Position numbers and translations under genes: made by a program. Shown here piece by piece: positions 54,387 to 63,386 of a stretch of 64,000 nucleotides of DNA. This stretch comes from Sporosarcina jiandibaonis (GTDB taxonomy: Bacteria > Bacillota > Bacilli > Bacillales_A > Planococcaceae): contig NZ_JAAOIY010000004.1 in assembly GCF_013184495.1 (NCBI RefSeq), forward strand, positions 62,001 through 126,000, in the 5' to 3' direction. A model generated the notes under the pieces. That model ran no database searches. It had not been told where the DNA came from and saw nothing but the letters and a program-made list of their open reading frames with translations. Every line of letters begins with the position of its first letter. Position 1 is the stretch's first letter.

Positions 54387-55652
54387 ATGGTTTCGACATT
54401 TCACGGGTTAGAGCTTGGAAAGCGCGGACTAATGGCTGGTCAAGCAAGCATTGCCACAACGGGCCATAATATGGCAAATGCCAATACCAAAGGGTACTCG
54501 CGCCAACAAGTGAATGCAACAACTTCAGCATCATTAGACATTTGGACAAGTGGTCAAATAAATCCTGGTCAGCTAGGTTCAGGAGTCTCAATAGACTCCA
54601 TTACGCGTGTGCGTGACCGCTTTTTAGATCATCAATATCGAGACCAATCCGGAACACTCGGGGAATGGTCCGTTAAGCAAGAGACATTAGATCGTCTTGA
54701 AACGATTATTAATGAACCAAGCGAAACGGGACTTCAATCGGCAATGGACCAATTATGGGGTGCTTTTCAAGACTTAACGAATGATCCGGGGAGCCTTTCA
54801 GCGAAAGTGGTCATTAAAGAACGTGCCCAGGAATTTGTAGAAACGGCCCAGGCAATAAATCGTTCAATGACTTATTTAAACGACAGTTTAACCAATCAAA
54901 TCGCGGAAAAGGTTAGCGAAGCAAACGGTTATTTAAGCCAGATAGCACAATTGAATGAAAGTATTAAACGCAGCGGCACACAGGCAAATGACCTGCTAGA
55001 TAAGCGTGATGTACTGGTAGAAGAATTATCAAAAATGGTCGCAATCAATGTTTCAGAACAACCGAATGGCATCTATAACATCAGCTTGAAATCGGATTCT
55101 ACAAATACCCCTTTGACGCAGATTGACATTCCAACTGCTGATGATGGTGGTGAACTATTTGGCGGCGAATTGTCCGGGCTCATCCAATCAAAAGAAATTG
55201 TTAACGCCTACCAAGAAAACTTTAGCACAGTAGTTACGGATTTCGTCGTAGCAAGTGAGATGTCTGGTACAGATGACAATCCCGGTGTGAATCTGTTTGC
55301 CGGTGATGGTATCGACTCACTCGCAGTTAATCCTGTGCTTGATGAAAATATTGATTTAATTGCACCTTTTAGTTCGTTTGATGAAAATAATTATGAAAGT
55401 GTAAAAAAAGACTTTCGTTCAATCGTCAGTAAACTGGGTGCAGAAAGCCAAGCTGCTATAAACTTTAACGCTAATTACGAGGCTGCATTACAAGCGACGG
55501 ACAATCGACGCCAATCAATGACAGGAATTTCTCTGGATGAAGAAATGGTTAATCTAGTTAAATACCAACATTCTTATAACGCGGCGGCGCGCATGATTTC
55601 AACCGTCGATCAAATGCTTGATACGATTATTAACCGGATGGCCGCACGTTAA
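54387..55652 (+). CDS. flgK: Hook-filament junction protein FlgK (HAP1)
   Basis: The 421-residue protein has the flagellar rod/hook N-terminus MVSTFHGLELGKRGLMAGQA with NMANANTKGYSRQQV (about 28-42) and the C-terminal motif NLVKYQHSYNAAARMISTVD (about 388-407). It is clearly shorter than the roughly 507-residue B. subtilis protein, so the middle domain is reduced. Exported by the flagellar type III system, no signal peptide. RBS GAAGGAAGGGAAG. flgL follows after 26 nt. Confidence 0.95.
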   Translation: MVSTFHGLELGKRGLMAGQASIATTGHNMANANTKGYSRQQVNATTSASLDIWTSGQINPGQLGSGVSIDSITRVRDRFLDHQYRDQSGTLGEWSVKQETLDRLETIINEPSETGLQSAMDQLWGAFQDLTNDPGSLSAKVVIKERAQEFVETAQAINRSMTYLNDSLTNQIAEKVSEANGYLSQIAQLNESIKRSGTQANDLLDKRDVLVEELSKMVAINVSEQPNGIYNISLKSDSTNTPLTQIDIPTADDGGELFGGELSGLIQSKEIVNAYQENFSTVVTDFVVASEMSGTDDNPGVNLFAGDGIDSLAVNPVLDENIDLIAPFSSFDENNYESVKKDFRSIVSKLGAESQAAINFNANYEAALQATDNRRQSMTGISLDEEMVNLVKYQHSYNAAARMISTVDQMLDTIINRMAAR

Positions 55653-55678
55653 TCAATGGAGATTGGAGGGGAAATAGA

Positions 55679-56560
55679 ATGAGAGTTACACATCAAATGC
55701 TTCATCAAAATTCAATAAATAATATGAATCAAAACTTGAGTCGTTGGGAAAAAACGAATAACCAAGTGTCATCCGGAAAACTACTTCAACGCCCTTCAGA
55801 TGACCCATTCGGTGTAAGCAAGGCCATGAACTTGAAAAGTTCTCTTGCCACAAACGAACAATACGAACGAAATACAAACGAAGCGACCTTATGGCTCGAC
55901 GAAACAGATCAAACCATCAATTCAATGGTGAGTGTCATGCAACGTGCCCGGGAATTAGCGGTCCAAGGAGATACAGGCACTCAATCTGAACATGGACGCA
56001 CGGTCATCGCAGCAGAAGTAGAAGAATTAACCGAGCAAATTCGTCAATTCGCTAACATAAGAGTAAACGGCAACTATTTGTTCAATGGACTTAATACAAA
56101 ACAGGCGCCATTCCCTGATCCTAATTCATATGAAGAAAATACATTTGATACAGGCACCAAAACAGTTTCCATCGGCGACGGCGTGTCAGTTAAAGTAAAT
56201 GTGACGGCGGACCAGTTATTCGGAAATGCAGAAGCTGAAGCCAATCTATTTAAAACATTGAACGATCTTGCTGAGAAAATCCGTTCCGGTGAATCCGTAC
56301 CATTAGAGCAACTTGATCAAGGAATCGAACGAATTTTAACAGTAGCAGCAGAAGTCGGCGCTAGGCAAAACCGAGTTGAAGCAATTAACAATCGGATCAA
56401 AGATAGCACAATGGAATTGACATCAATGTTATCAAAAACCGAAGACGTCGATTACTCAGTAGCCATTACAAAACTAAAGAGCGAAGAAAGCATCTACCAA
56501 GCAAGCCTCGCAGCTACCGCAAAATTGATTCAACCAAGTTTATTGGACTTTCTTAGATAG
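55679..56560 (+). CDS. flgL: Hook-filament junction protein FlgL (HAP3)
   Basis: The 293-residue flagellin-like protein begins MRVTHQMLHQNSINNMNQNL and carries VSSGKLLQRPSDDPFGVSKAM (about 31-51), the FlgL signature. The C-terminal MELTSMLSKTEDVDYSVAIT and AATAKLIQPSLLDFLR also match. Forms the adaptor between FlgK and the filament. RBS GGAGGGG. Last gene of the yvyF operon, closed by a bidirectional terminator shared with flhP. Confidence 0.95.
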   Translation: MRVTHQMLHQNSINNMNQNLSRWEKTNNQVSSGKLLQRPSDDPFGVSKAMNLKSSLATNEQYERNTNEATLWLDETDQTINSMVSVMQRARELAVQGDTGTQSEHGRTVIAAEVEELTEQIRQFANIRVNGNYLFNGLNTKQAPFPDPNSYEENTFDTGTKTVSIGDGVSVKVNVTADQLFGNAEAEANLFKTLNDLAEKIRSGESVPLEQLDQGIERILTVAAEVGARQNRVEAINNRIKDSTMELTSMLSKTEDVDYSVAITKLKSEESIYQASLAATAKLIQPSLLDFLR

Positions 56561-56571
56561 AAAATAAAAAA

Positions 56572-56605
56572 GGGGCAGATGCGTTATGCATCTGCTCCTT
56601 TTTTA
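56572..56605. terminator. Bidirectional terminator between flgL and flhP
   Basis: GGGGCAGATGC (56572-56582) pairs with GCATCTGCTCC (56588-56598), one G-U, with TTTTTT on the right for plus and AAAAAA on the left, giving a T run for the minus strand. Confidence 0.92.
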
Positions 56606-56606
56606 A

Positions 56607-57446
56607 TCATCTAATCGTATTAACTAACCCCATCATATCATCAGCAAACGAAATCGCCCTACCTTGAGATTGAAACAATCGCTGCGTAGCAATCAACTCC
56701 GTCATTTCATCCGTTAAATCAACATTCGACGTTTCAAGAGCTCCTTGACCGATTCGAATGGACCCATTATTTTCAGCCGATAAGTTTACCATCCGCAAAG
56801 TACCATTCGCAATTTGCTCTGCTTCCGTACCTGGAAGTTGATAACGATTAGCCCCGACCTTTTCAAGTAAATTCGGTTTATTAATATCCGCAATGCTCAA
56901 TTGGAATTGGGTAGGTTGCCTCGTAGAATCTTTATACGAGATTTCGAGCATCCCATTTTCATTGACCTTCATAGTGTCGTAATCTCTATCAAAAGCAATC
57001 GGAACATTATTGGTGTCGAGAACAGAATCCCCGGTTGACGTCACCAAGTTGACTTGGTTTGAATTGAGAATTGGTTGTACTTGAAACGAACCATTTCTTG
57101 TATAATACGTATTTCCTTCCGAAGCCACCCGGAAAAATCCACGATCTCCCTGAATCATAAAGTCCAGCGCACGATCTGTCATCATAACGGATCCTTGTTC
57201 TGTACGAAGAGCAGTTTGAGTCACTTTTGTACCTGAACCAACTCGTATACCGTTAGGCGTCATTCGCCCAATTTCATACTGTAATCCAGCCTGTCTTTCG
57301 AAAGATTGTGTGAGTGCGTCGGAAAAATTTACTTCCTGACGTTTGTAGCCAGCTGTATTCACATTGGAAACATTATTTGCGATAACATCAATCTTTTTCT
57401 GTAGTTCGCGCATCGATGTTGCCGCTGAATTCATTTGGATATTCAT
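56607..57446 (-). CDS. flhP: Flagellar rod/hook protein FlhP (FlgG type)
   Basis: The 279-residue protein has the rod N-terminus MNIQMNSAATSMRELQKKID with ANNVSNVNTAGYKRQEVNF (about 23-41) and the C-terminal SNVDLTDEMTELIATQRLFQ (about 239-258), the axial family signatures. In B. subtilis FlhO and FlhP make up the distal rod. Transcribed after flhO with a 14-nt gap. In B. subtilis the pair lies next to mbl; here it is inserted, on the opposite strand, between flgL and flgB. Confidence 0.93.
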   Translation of the reverse strand: MNIQMNSAATSMRELQKKIDVIANNVSNVNTAGYKRQEVNFSDALTQSFERQAGLQYEIGRMTPNGIRVGSGTKVTQTALRTEQGSVMMTDRALDFMIQGDRGFFRVASEGNTYYTRNGSFQVQPILNSNQVNLVTSTGDSVLDTNNVPIAFDRDYDTMKVNENGMLEISYKDSTRQPTQFQLSIADINKPNLLEKVGANRYQLPGTEAEQIANGTLRMVNLSAENNGSIRIGQGALETSNVDLTDEMTELIATQRLFQSQGRAISFADDMMGLVNTIR

Positions 57447-57460
57447 ATTTACAGACCTCC

Positions 57461-58297
57461 TTAATAAATTCTGCCAATCTCATTGACGGCTTTTTCCATA
57501 CTTTGATCATAAGCTTGGATTACTTTTTGATTCGACTCAAAAGCACGAAAGGTGTTCATCATTTGCGTCATTGTTTGAGTCAGGTCAACATTCGATTGTT
57601 CGATAAATCCTTGTTTAACAAAGGAGCCCGTATTATTAAGCAGACCAACTTCGTCAATAAATTGTGGAGTTTCAGCTGGGTTTCCTCCCCAACGCATTAA
57701 TCCATGACCTTCTTTAATTAATTGTGCAGGTTCTTCGGTATAGCCTAGCCATAGGCGATTTGTATTAGAACCGTCATTTAAGATGACCCGACCATTATCT
57801 TCAACCGTAAATTCTGAGGAATTAACCTGAATAGGTTGTAAATTTTGATTTAACACATTGTAACCTTCGCTTGTTGTGAGGAAACCATCTTGATTAACAG
57901 TAAATTGTCCATTTCGAGTATAGCGAACTTCATTATTATCTATTTGAACAGCAAATACTATCGTCCCTTTTTGCTGTGTGACTGGATTGATAGGTAAACT
58001 GTCTTCAAGAATCGAGATGTCGGTTCTATTCCCTGTATCTTTTAATGCACCTTGAATGAAAGATGGAATTGCTTCTTGTGCATAAACACCTGTATTTAAC
58101 GTGCCAATTCTATTCTGGGTAGCGCTATTGTTTCCAGTTCCCATCGCCTTTATTAATTGGGCAGGAAATGAACGCAATACAGTTTGATCTTGTTTAAATC
58201 CTGGTGTATTTGCATTTGATAAATTATTTGTCAGAATTTGTTGGTTTCTGTTATTCGCCATCATCCCTGATGTGGCAGTATATAGACCACGAAACAA
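57461..58297 (-). CDS. flhO: Flagellar rod/hook protein FlhO (FlgG type)
   Basis: The 278-residue protein begins (M)FRGLYTATSGMMANNRNQQI with LTNNLSNANTPGFKQDQTVL (about 22-41) and ends with SNVDLTQTMTQMMNTFRAFES, the axial family motifs. TTG at 58297 gives the usual M-x-R-G-x-YTA start and suitable spacing from GAAAGG; an in-frame ATG at 58309 lies too close to that site but is possible. Partner of flhP downstream. An extended -10 promoter lies at 58333-58341 on the minus strand. Confidence 0.92.
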   Translation of the reverse strand: MFRGLYTATSGMMANNRNQQILTNNLSNANTPGFKQDQTVLRSFPAQLIKAMGTGNNSATQNRIGTLNTGVYAQEAIPSFIQGALKDTGNRTDISILEDSLPINPVTQQKGTIVFAVQIDNNEVRYTRNGQFTVNQDGFLTTSEGYNVLNQNLQPIQVNSSEFTVEDNGRVILNDGSNTNRLWLGYTEEPAQLIKEGHGLMRWGGNPAETPQFIDEVGLLNNTGSFVKQGFIEQSNVDLTQTMTQMMNTFRAFESNQKVIQAYDQSMEKAVNEIGRIY

Positions 58298-58332
58298 AGT
58301 AGATCCCATCCTTTCAAAAACCGATATTTACC

Positions 58333-58341
58333 AGTATACCA
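58333..58341 (-). promoter_or_regulatory. Extended -10 of the flhO promoter
   Basis: TGGTATACT on the minus strand, an extended -10 (TGnTATACT) of sigma-A type about 40 bp before flhO. No clear -35. No sigma-D site in this direction. Confidence 0.5.
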
Positions 58342-58549
58342 TTATTTTGGAGAAAGAAGGAAGAAACAATATAAAATATGGTGAATAATATTACTAGAAA
58401 AACTTTCGGACTTTTTTGTGAAGAAATATTAGGCAAAGGGGGATAATTGTGGTAAAGTATAACTATGATTTGTTGTATTTTGTCGAAATGGGTAGTTGAT
58501 TAGTAATAGAGCAGAAAATTGATAAATAAATTAACTTAAAACTAAATAA

Positions 58550-58645
58550 TGTTATCGTCACGATAATGGCAAACTTATTCGAAAGATAAGGACGCAAAGC
58601 CACGGGCCTAAATATGTAAATATACGGCAGCCGGGTTACCGAAAG
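58550..58645 (+). ncRNA. Cyclic-di-GMP-I (GEMM) riboswitch upstream of flgB
   Basis: Sequence blocks match the class I c-di-GMP aptamer in order. GGCAAAC is at about 58568-58574. A stem closed by a GAAA loop follows, then GGACGCAAAGCC (about 58590-58601), CGGGCCTAA (about 58603-58611), a short variable stem, and GCAGCCGGGTTACCG (about 58627-58641). These include the GNRA tetraloop/receptor parts and the conserved GGACGCAAAGCC junction. It is in the 5' leader of flgB-flgC-fliE-fliF-fliG-fliH-fliI. A terminator with an alternative antiterminator follows. Confidence 0.92.
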
Positions 58646-58658
58646 ATGGAATATATCT

Positions 58659-58687
58659 AAACTCCATCCTTTAGGGCGGAGTTTTTT
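58659..58687 (+). terminator. Riboswitch-controlled terminator before flgB
   Basis: AAACTCC (58659-58665) pairs with GGAGTTT (58678-58684), with TTTTTT at 58682-58687. GATGGA (58645-58650) can instead pair with TCCATC (58663-58668), which uses part of the terminator stem, so the two folds exclude each other. This is the expression platform of the c-di-GMP aptamer. Confidence 0.85.
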
Positions 58688-58723
58688 GTGTGGAAACAAA
58701 TATTTTTGGTCAAAGGGGGCTTA

Positions 58724-59128
58724 ATGGTGAACATATTTCCACAATCTTTTCAATCATTAGAGCAAGCTTTATCCACTTCAACATTAAAACAGAGAGTTCA
58801 CTCAGCGAATATTGCGAATGTCGACACGCCGAATTATAAGACTAGACATGTTAGTTTTCATGAAACATTGAATGATGCACTAACTAAACAGTCCATTTCA
58901 AGCTATAAAACAAATTCTAAACATTTTTCATTCAGCAATGAAACTTCACATAATACACCGAACATTAAGGTGAACAACACAACAGCTTATAAGCCCAATG
59001 GCAATAACGTTGACATGGACTTAGAAATGGCAGAGTTAGCGAAAAATCAATTATGGTATAACGCATTAACGGAACGAGTAAATGGGAAATTCAATACTTT
59101 ACGAACAGTCATCAACGAAGGGAGATAG
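58724..59128 (+). CDS. flgB: Flagellar basal-body rod protein FlgB
   Basis: The 134-residue proximal rod protein carries RVHSANIANVDTPNYKTRHV near residues 27-46 and the C-terminal VDMDLEMAELAKNQLWYNAL, the family signatures. The ATG at 58724 follows AAAGGGGG by 5-6 nt; GTG 58688 and ATG upstream are inside the riboswitch terminator. First gene of the basal-body operon, so its expression is set by the c-di-GMP riboswitch 40-170 nt upstream. flgC follows after 5 nt. Confidence 0.95.
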   Translation: MVNIFPQSFQSLEQALSTSTLKQRVHSANIANVDTPNYKTRHVSFHETLNDALTKQSISSYKTNSKHFSFSNETSHNTPNIKVNNTTAYKPNGNNVDMDLEMAELAKNQLWYNALTERVNGKFNTLRTVINEGR

Positions 59129-59133
59129 GAGAA

Positions 59134-59589
59134 ATGAGCTTATTTAACGGCTTTAATATTAGTGCGTCCGGATTAACCGCAAATCGGTTGCGCATGGATG
59201 TTGTTTCTTCGAATATAGCCAACGCAAATACAACTCGAGCTCAGCTTGTAAACGGCGAATGGGTGCCATATCGCCGAAAATCTGTGGAATTAACCCAAAG
59301 CGGAAAATCACCTTTTGCACTTCAACTCCAATCTGCACTTCAAAAAGAATCTGCAAAAGTTTCTGGGGTAATCGTAACTAGAATTAGGGAGGATCAAACC
59401 CCATTCAATCTCTCCTATGACCCTGCAAATCCAGATGCAGACGAAAACGGTTATGTACAATTGCCAAATGTGGACCCGATTAAGGAAATGGTTGATCTTA
59501 TGTCTGCAACACGTTCCTACGAAGCGAATGTTACAGCGTTAAATGCATCGAAAAATATGTTTATGAAAGCTTTGGAAATCGGTAAGTAA
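59134..59589 (+). CDS. flgC: Flagellar basal-body rod protein FlgC
   Basis: The 151-residue proximal rod protein begins MSLFNGFNISASGLTANRLR, with SSNIANANTTRAQLVNGEWV (about 25-44) and the C-terminal PIKEMVDLMSATRSYEANVT (about 116-135). Exported to the periplasm-equivalent space through the flagellar type III apparatus, no Sec signal. Tight spacing on both sides (5 nt to flgB, 26 nt to fliE). Length is as usual. Confidence 0.96.
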   Translation: MSLFNGFNISASGLTANRLRMDVVSSNIANANTTRAQLVNGEWVPYRRKSVELTQSGKSPFALQLQSALQKESAKVSGVIVTRIREDQTPFNLSYDPANPDADENGYVQLPNVDPIKEMVDLMSATRSYEANVTALNASKNMFMKALEIGK

Positions 59590-59615
59590 TTCACAAAATC
59601 ACTAAGGAGGGTCCC

Positions 59616-59912
59616 ATGGAAAAATTAAGCCAGATTCAAACCCCATTTATTCAATCTCAATCAATGCCTAAATTGAAGCAAGATGAAAAGATGGTCGATT
59701 TTGGGCAAGTATTTAAACAGTCATTAGAAAAAGTAAATGCCGCACAACAAGAATCAGACTTGCTGACGGATAAATTAGTTAGAGGCGAAGTAAAAGATGT
59801 CCATGAAGTGATGATTGCAGCACAAAAAGCAAGTCTTTCCTTACAACTTACCCTGCAAGTTCGCAATAAAGTTGTAGAAGCATATCAAGAGGTTATGAGA
59901 ATGCAAGTATGA
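59616..59912 (+). CDS. fliE: Flagellar hook-basal body protein FliE
   Basis: The 98-residue protein connects the MS ring to the rod. C-terminal family motif VHEVMIAAQKASLSLQLTLQ (about 68-87), followed by VRNKVVEAYQEVMRMQV, is complete. The N-terminus is short and polar, as expected. AGGAGGG site before the ATG. It sits between flgC and fliF in the conserved Bacillus order. Confidence 0.95.
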   Translation: MEKLSQIQTPFIQSQSMPKLKQDEKMVDFGQVFKQSLEKVNAAQQESDLLTDKLVRGEVKDVHEVMIAAQKASLSLQLTLQVRNKVVEAYQEVMRMQV

Positions 59913-59945
59913 TTCTTAAAATCAAGAATTAGGATGAAGTGATAA

Positions 59946-61586
59946 ATGAAGGAAAAGTTAATTTATTATAAAAACAAAATAATTGATTCCAACTCATGGG
60001 GAAAGATTCCTAGCAAAACAAAATGGATATTGATAAGTTCTTTTTTTCTTACGATTCTATTAATCTTTGTGCTGGTTTTTTTTAGTTCAAGGTCGAATTT
60101 TGTTGCTTTGTATTCGAATTTGACACCTTCCGAGGCTGGTGAGATAAAAACTGCGATTGAAGAAAAAGGAATTCCAGTTCAAATCTCAACAGATGGGAAA
60201 ACGCTCAGCGTTCCGAACGAAGAACTTGCAAATTTAAAGGTTGGTTTAGCGGCAGAAGGAATTCCAAAAAACGGAAATGTGAATTACAGCATTTTCAGTG
60301 AAAATATGGGATTGGGTATGACAGATCGACATTTTGATGTTGTTGAGCGCGATGCAATGCAAAACGAACTTGCCTATTTAATTCGGCAAATTAGTGGAGT
60401 AACGGATGCAAATGTAATGATTACACTTCCAAAAGAAAATATTTGGATTACGGATACAGACCAAGCCGCAACTGCATCAGTAATTGTGAAAAGTGAGCCA
60501 TCCTTTCAATTGGATCAGAAGCAAATTAATGGTTTGTATTATCTGATCAGCAAAAGTGTTCCAAACCTGCATACGGAACAAATTGTAATCATGGATCAAA
60601 ATGGACAAGTATTTGAAATGCAAGAAGAAAATCAGCTGGACACATCGTTGTCCCTTTATCAGCAACAACGGGAAATTAAGAAGGGAATTGAGCAAGATAT
60701 TCAGCGAGAACTTCAGCAAATGCTAGGTTTGCTTCTTGGTCGTGACAAAGTTGTCGTGTCCGTCATGGCGAGTGTTGATTTTACGAAAGAAAAGCGGGAA
60801 GAAGAACTAGTTGAACCCGTTGATTTAGAAAATAATCAAGGAATTGAAATCAGTGTTGAACGAATCATAGAGTCTTTTTCAGGCGAAGGAAGCACTGGTG
60901 ATACGGGTACCGGTACTGGTGAGGGCGAAATCGCCAATTACCCAGGCGAAGGTGAAAGTGGAAGTAGCGATTCAGAGAGAACTGAAGAGCGGATTAACCG
61001 TGAAGTTAACAGGATACATCGCCAGATTGAATTATCTCCATATGTCATTGACGACATTACGATAAATGTTGGGGTGGAGCCACCTACACCGGATAATTTA
61101 GCCAGTCTAACGCAACAAAATATAAATGATATTAGTAACTTGCTTAAAAATGCAGTCAGTACTTCTCTAAGTATGAACGGGGCAGAAGTGACTGAGATGG
61201 ATTTAGATGACAGAATTTCCGTATTTGCTACCGAGTTTCAAGGTAAACCGGATTTAGACATTGAAAAACCAAACGATACGCTCTTAAATATTAATGATTT
61301 ATCAATCAATATTTGGATGCTCATAGCGGCTGGAGCAGCTTTAGCTATAATCGTTCTTTCCATCATTCTGTTTATTCGCAAAAAGAAACGCGATAGGCTA
61401 GAAGAAGAACTTTCTCTAAATATGTACGAACAAACACCATTCCCAGGTCTAGAAGACGAGGAAGAAGAAATTGATTTATCGGATTTCAATAAGACAAATC
61501 CAAAGCGGAAAACAATTGAAAAGCTTGCAAAAGAACGACCTGAGGATTTTGCTAAATTATTAAGAACTTGGATGTCGGAAGATTAG
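59946..61586 (+). CDS. fliF: Flagellar MS-ring protein FliF
   Basis: The 546-residue MS-ring protein has an N-terminal membrane helix (about 27-47), the secretin-like ring domains with YSNLTPSEAGEIKTAIEEKG (about 58-77), a low-complexity Gly/Glu/Ser segment (about 310-345), a second membrane helix (about 455-478) and the cytoplasmic FliG-binding tail (KRKTIEKLAKERPEDFAKLL). It is the scaffold for the C ring and export gate. Length is normal. fliG begins after 11 nt. Confidence 0.96.
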   Translation: MKEKLIYYKNKIIDSNSWGKIPSKTKWILISSFFLTILLIFVLVFFSSRSNFVALYSNLTPSEAGEIKTAIEEKGIPVQISTDGKTLSVPNEELANLKVGLAAEGIPKNGNVNYSIFSENMGLGMTDRHFDVVERDAMQNELAYLIRQISGVTDANVMITLPKENIWITDTDQAATASVIVKSEPSFQLDQKQINGLYYLISKSVPNLHTEQIVIMDQNGQVFEMQEENQLDTSLSLYQQQREIKKGIEQDIQRELQQMLGLLLGRDKVVVSVMASVDFTKEKREEELVEPVDLENNQGIEISVERIIESFSGEGSTGDTGTGTGEGEIANYPGEGESGSSDSERTEERINREVNRIHRQIELSPYVIDDITINVGVEPPTPDNLASLTQQNINDISNLLKNAVSTSLSMNGAEVTEMDLDDRISVFATEFQGKPDLDIEKPNDTLLNINDLSINIWMLIAAGAALAIIVLSIILFIRKKKRDRLEEELSLNMYEQTPFPGLEDEEEEIDLSDFNKTNPKRKTIEKLAKERPEDFAKLLRTWMSED

Positions 61587-61597
61587 GAGGGGTGCAA

Positions 61598-62614
61598 ATG
61601 AGTAGGGGAATGAAAACAAAGTTAAGCGGAATTCAGAAAGTGGCTGTATTGCTCGTTGGATTGGGGCCAGAAGTTTCCGTAGAAATATTTAAACAACTAT
61701 CAGAACCAGAAATCGATCGATTGACAATGGAGATTTCGAATGTTCGACGATTAAAAAAGAGTCAAACAGAACAAGTACTTAATGAATTTTATGGGATGAT
61801 TCTTGGCCAGGATTACATGAGCGAAGGCGGCTTGGATTATGCAAAGGAAATTTTGGAGAAGGCTTTAGGGAAAGAAAAGGCAATGGAAACAATTGGACGG
61901 TTAACGAGCAGATTACAAGTGAAACCATTCAATTTTGCAAGAAAAGCTGACCCAAAACAAATCTTGAATATTATACAACAAGAGCATTCACAGACCATTG
62001 CACTCGTACTCACCTATTTAGATCCAAATCAATCATCACAAATACTATCTCAACTTCCGCCTGAAAAACAAACGGAAGTCGTACAAAGGATTGCCTTAAT
62101 GGAAAGTACTTCTCCTGAAGTAATTCATCAAGTTGAGCAAATTATTGAGCAAAAGCTATCCGTCTCAGGTGGTCAAGATTATACTTCGACTGGCGGAGTG
62201 GAAGCAATTGTCAAAGTGTTGAACAAAGTGGATCGCGGAACAGAAAAGTCAATCCTTAAGAAACTAAGTATCGATGCACCAGAACTTGTCGAAGAAATTA
62301 AAAAGCGGATGTTTGTATTTGAAGATATTGTCAAACTGGATGTCCGTTCAATTCAACGAGTTATTCGTGAAGTAAGTGATCTAGATTTAGCGTACTCGTT
62401 AAAAGCGGCTAGTGATGATGTGAAAAATAGTGTCTATCAGAATATGTCAGCTAGAAGAGCTGAAGTAATTCAAGAAGAAATCGAAATGATGGGTCCTATG
62501 AAATTAAAAGACGTCGAAGATGCGCAGACAAGCGTTGTTACTTTGATTCGTAGTTTAGAGGAGAAAGGCGAAATTATTGTCTCCCGAGGAAAGAGTGATG
62601 AAATTTTTGTCTAA
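61598..62614 (+). CDS. fliG: Flagellar motor switch protein FliG
   Basis: The 338-residue C-ring protein has N-terminal (about 1-105), middle (about 115-190, with EHSQTIALVLTYLDP and the EHPQ-like Q-loop) and C-terminal domains (about 195-338) with the charged torque helix DLDLAYSLKAASDDVKNSVY. Its charged residues meet MotA. The ATG at 61598 follows GGAGGGG; an earlier in-frame codon at 61568 overlaps fliF. The end overlaps the fliH start by 17 nt. Converts stator force into rotation. Confidence 0.96.
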   Translation: MSRGMKTKLSGIQKVAVLLVGLGPEVSVEIFKQLSEPEIDRLTMEISNVRRLKKSQTEQVLNEFYGMILGQDYMSEGGLDYAKEILEKALGKEKAMETIGRLTSRLQVKPFNFARKADPKQILNIIQQEHSQTIALVLTYLDPNQSSQILSQLPPEKQTEVVQRIALMESTSPEVIHQVEQIIEQKLSVSGGQDYTSTGGVEAIVKVLNKVDRGTEKSILKKLSIDAPELVEEIKKRMFVFEDIVKLDVRSIQRVIREVSDLDLAYSLKAASDDVKNSVYQNMSARRAEVIQEEIEMMGPMKLKDVEDAQTSVVTLIRSLEEKGEIIVSRGKSDEIFV

Positions 62615-63386
62615 TATTATTCGCGGCAATCAACTCTCACAAGTACCTAAAAAGATTATTTACACAAAGAAAATAGAAAATAAAAGATTAGATTTAAATG
62701 AGTCTGAAATAGATCATGCACAAAAGAAAAAAAGTTTACTAGAAGAAATTGAAATTCTGGAGAACCAGTATCAACAACTGCAGGAGAAAATAAAGAACGA
62801 ACATGAAAATGCCCGAACAGAGATTGCAAATTGGTGCGATAAAAAGAAAGAAGAAGCTGATTTGAACGCAAAAAGATTGGCGGAAGAAGCATCTGCACAA
62901 GGTTTTCAAGCAGGATATGATATGGGCATCAATCAAGCAGAAGAAGAGTTTCGGGGGCAAAGACTTGAAATGCAAGAGTTGATACAACTCGCTTACGAAG
63001 AAAAAGCGAAAATCATTCAACAATCAGAGTCATTCTTATTATCTCTTAGTATAAAAGTAGCTGAAAAAGTGATTAAAGAAGAACTAAAACAGCATGATGA
63101 CCAATTGCTTAACGTCGTTAAACAAGCGTTAAAACATATCGAAGAATCCGAAGATGTTGTCATGCAAGTTTCACCTGATGATTATCCGATTGTTCTACCC
63201 TTTTTGGATGAACTTCAAACCTATGTCAGAGATGATTCAGAATTAAAATTAATTCCTTTAGCCAATTTAAAAAAGGGTGGTTGCATGATACAAACCGCGA
63301 ATGGATCATATGATGTCACGGTGGACGGTCAACTACAAGAAATCAAAAAGCAACTTCTTGTTTACTGTGAGGAGAGGGCTGATTGA
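62598..63386 (+). CDS. fliH: Flagellar export regulator FliH
   Basis: The 262-residue protein is the stator-like partner of the export ATPase FliI. An N-terminal region rich in Lys leads into a long coiled coil (about 45-130, EEIEILENQYQQLQEKIKNE and onward, AQGFQAGYDMGINQAEEEF). The C-terminal FliH/HrpE/V-ATPase E domain (about 140-255) includes KVAEKVIKEELKQHDDQLLN. ATG 62598 follows GAGGAAAGAG; a longer frame at 62577 lies inside fliG. It overlaps fliI by 4 nt. Confidence 0.93.
   Translation: MKFLSNIIRGNQLSQVPKKIIYTKKIENKRLDLNESEIDHAQKKKSLLEEIEILENQYQQLQEKIKNEHENARTEIANWCDKKKEEADLNAKRLAEEASAQGFQAGYDMGINQAEEEFRGQRLEMQELIQLAYEEKAKIIQQSESFLLSLSIKVAEKVIKEELKQHDDQLLNVVKQALKHIEESEDVVMQVSPDDYPIVLPFLDELQTYVRDDSELKLIPLANLKKGGCMIQTANGSYDVTVDGQLQEIKKQLLVYCEERAD

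Noticed and set aside
58320-58327. ACCGATAT as a plus-strand sigma-D -10
   Set aside because: No TAAA 15 bp upstream, and it lies inside the minus-strand flhO leader.
58463-58699. 78-residue minus-strand frame upstream of flgB
   Set aside because: It is antisense to the c-di-GMP riboswitch and its terminator, which explain the conserved sequence.
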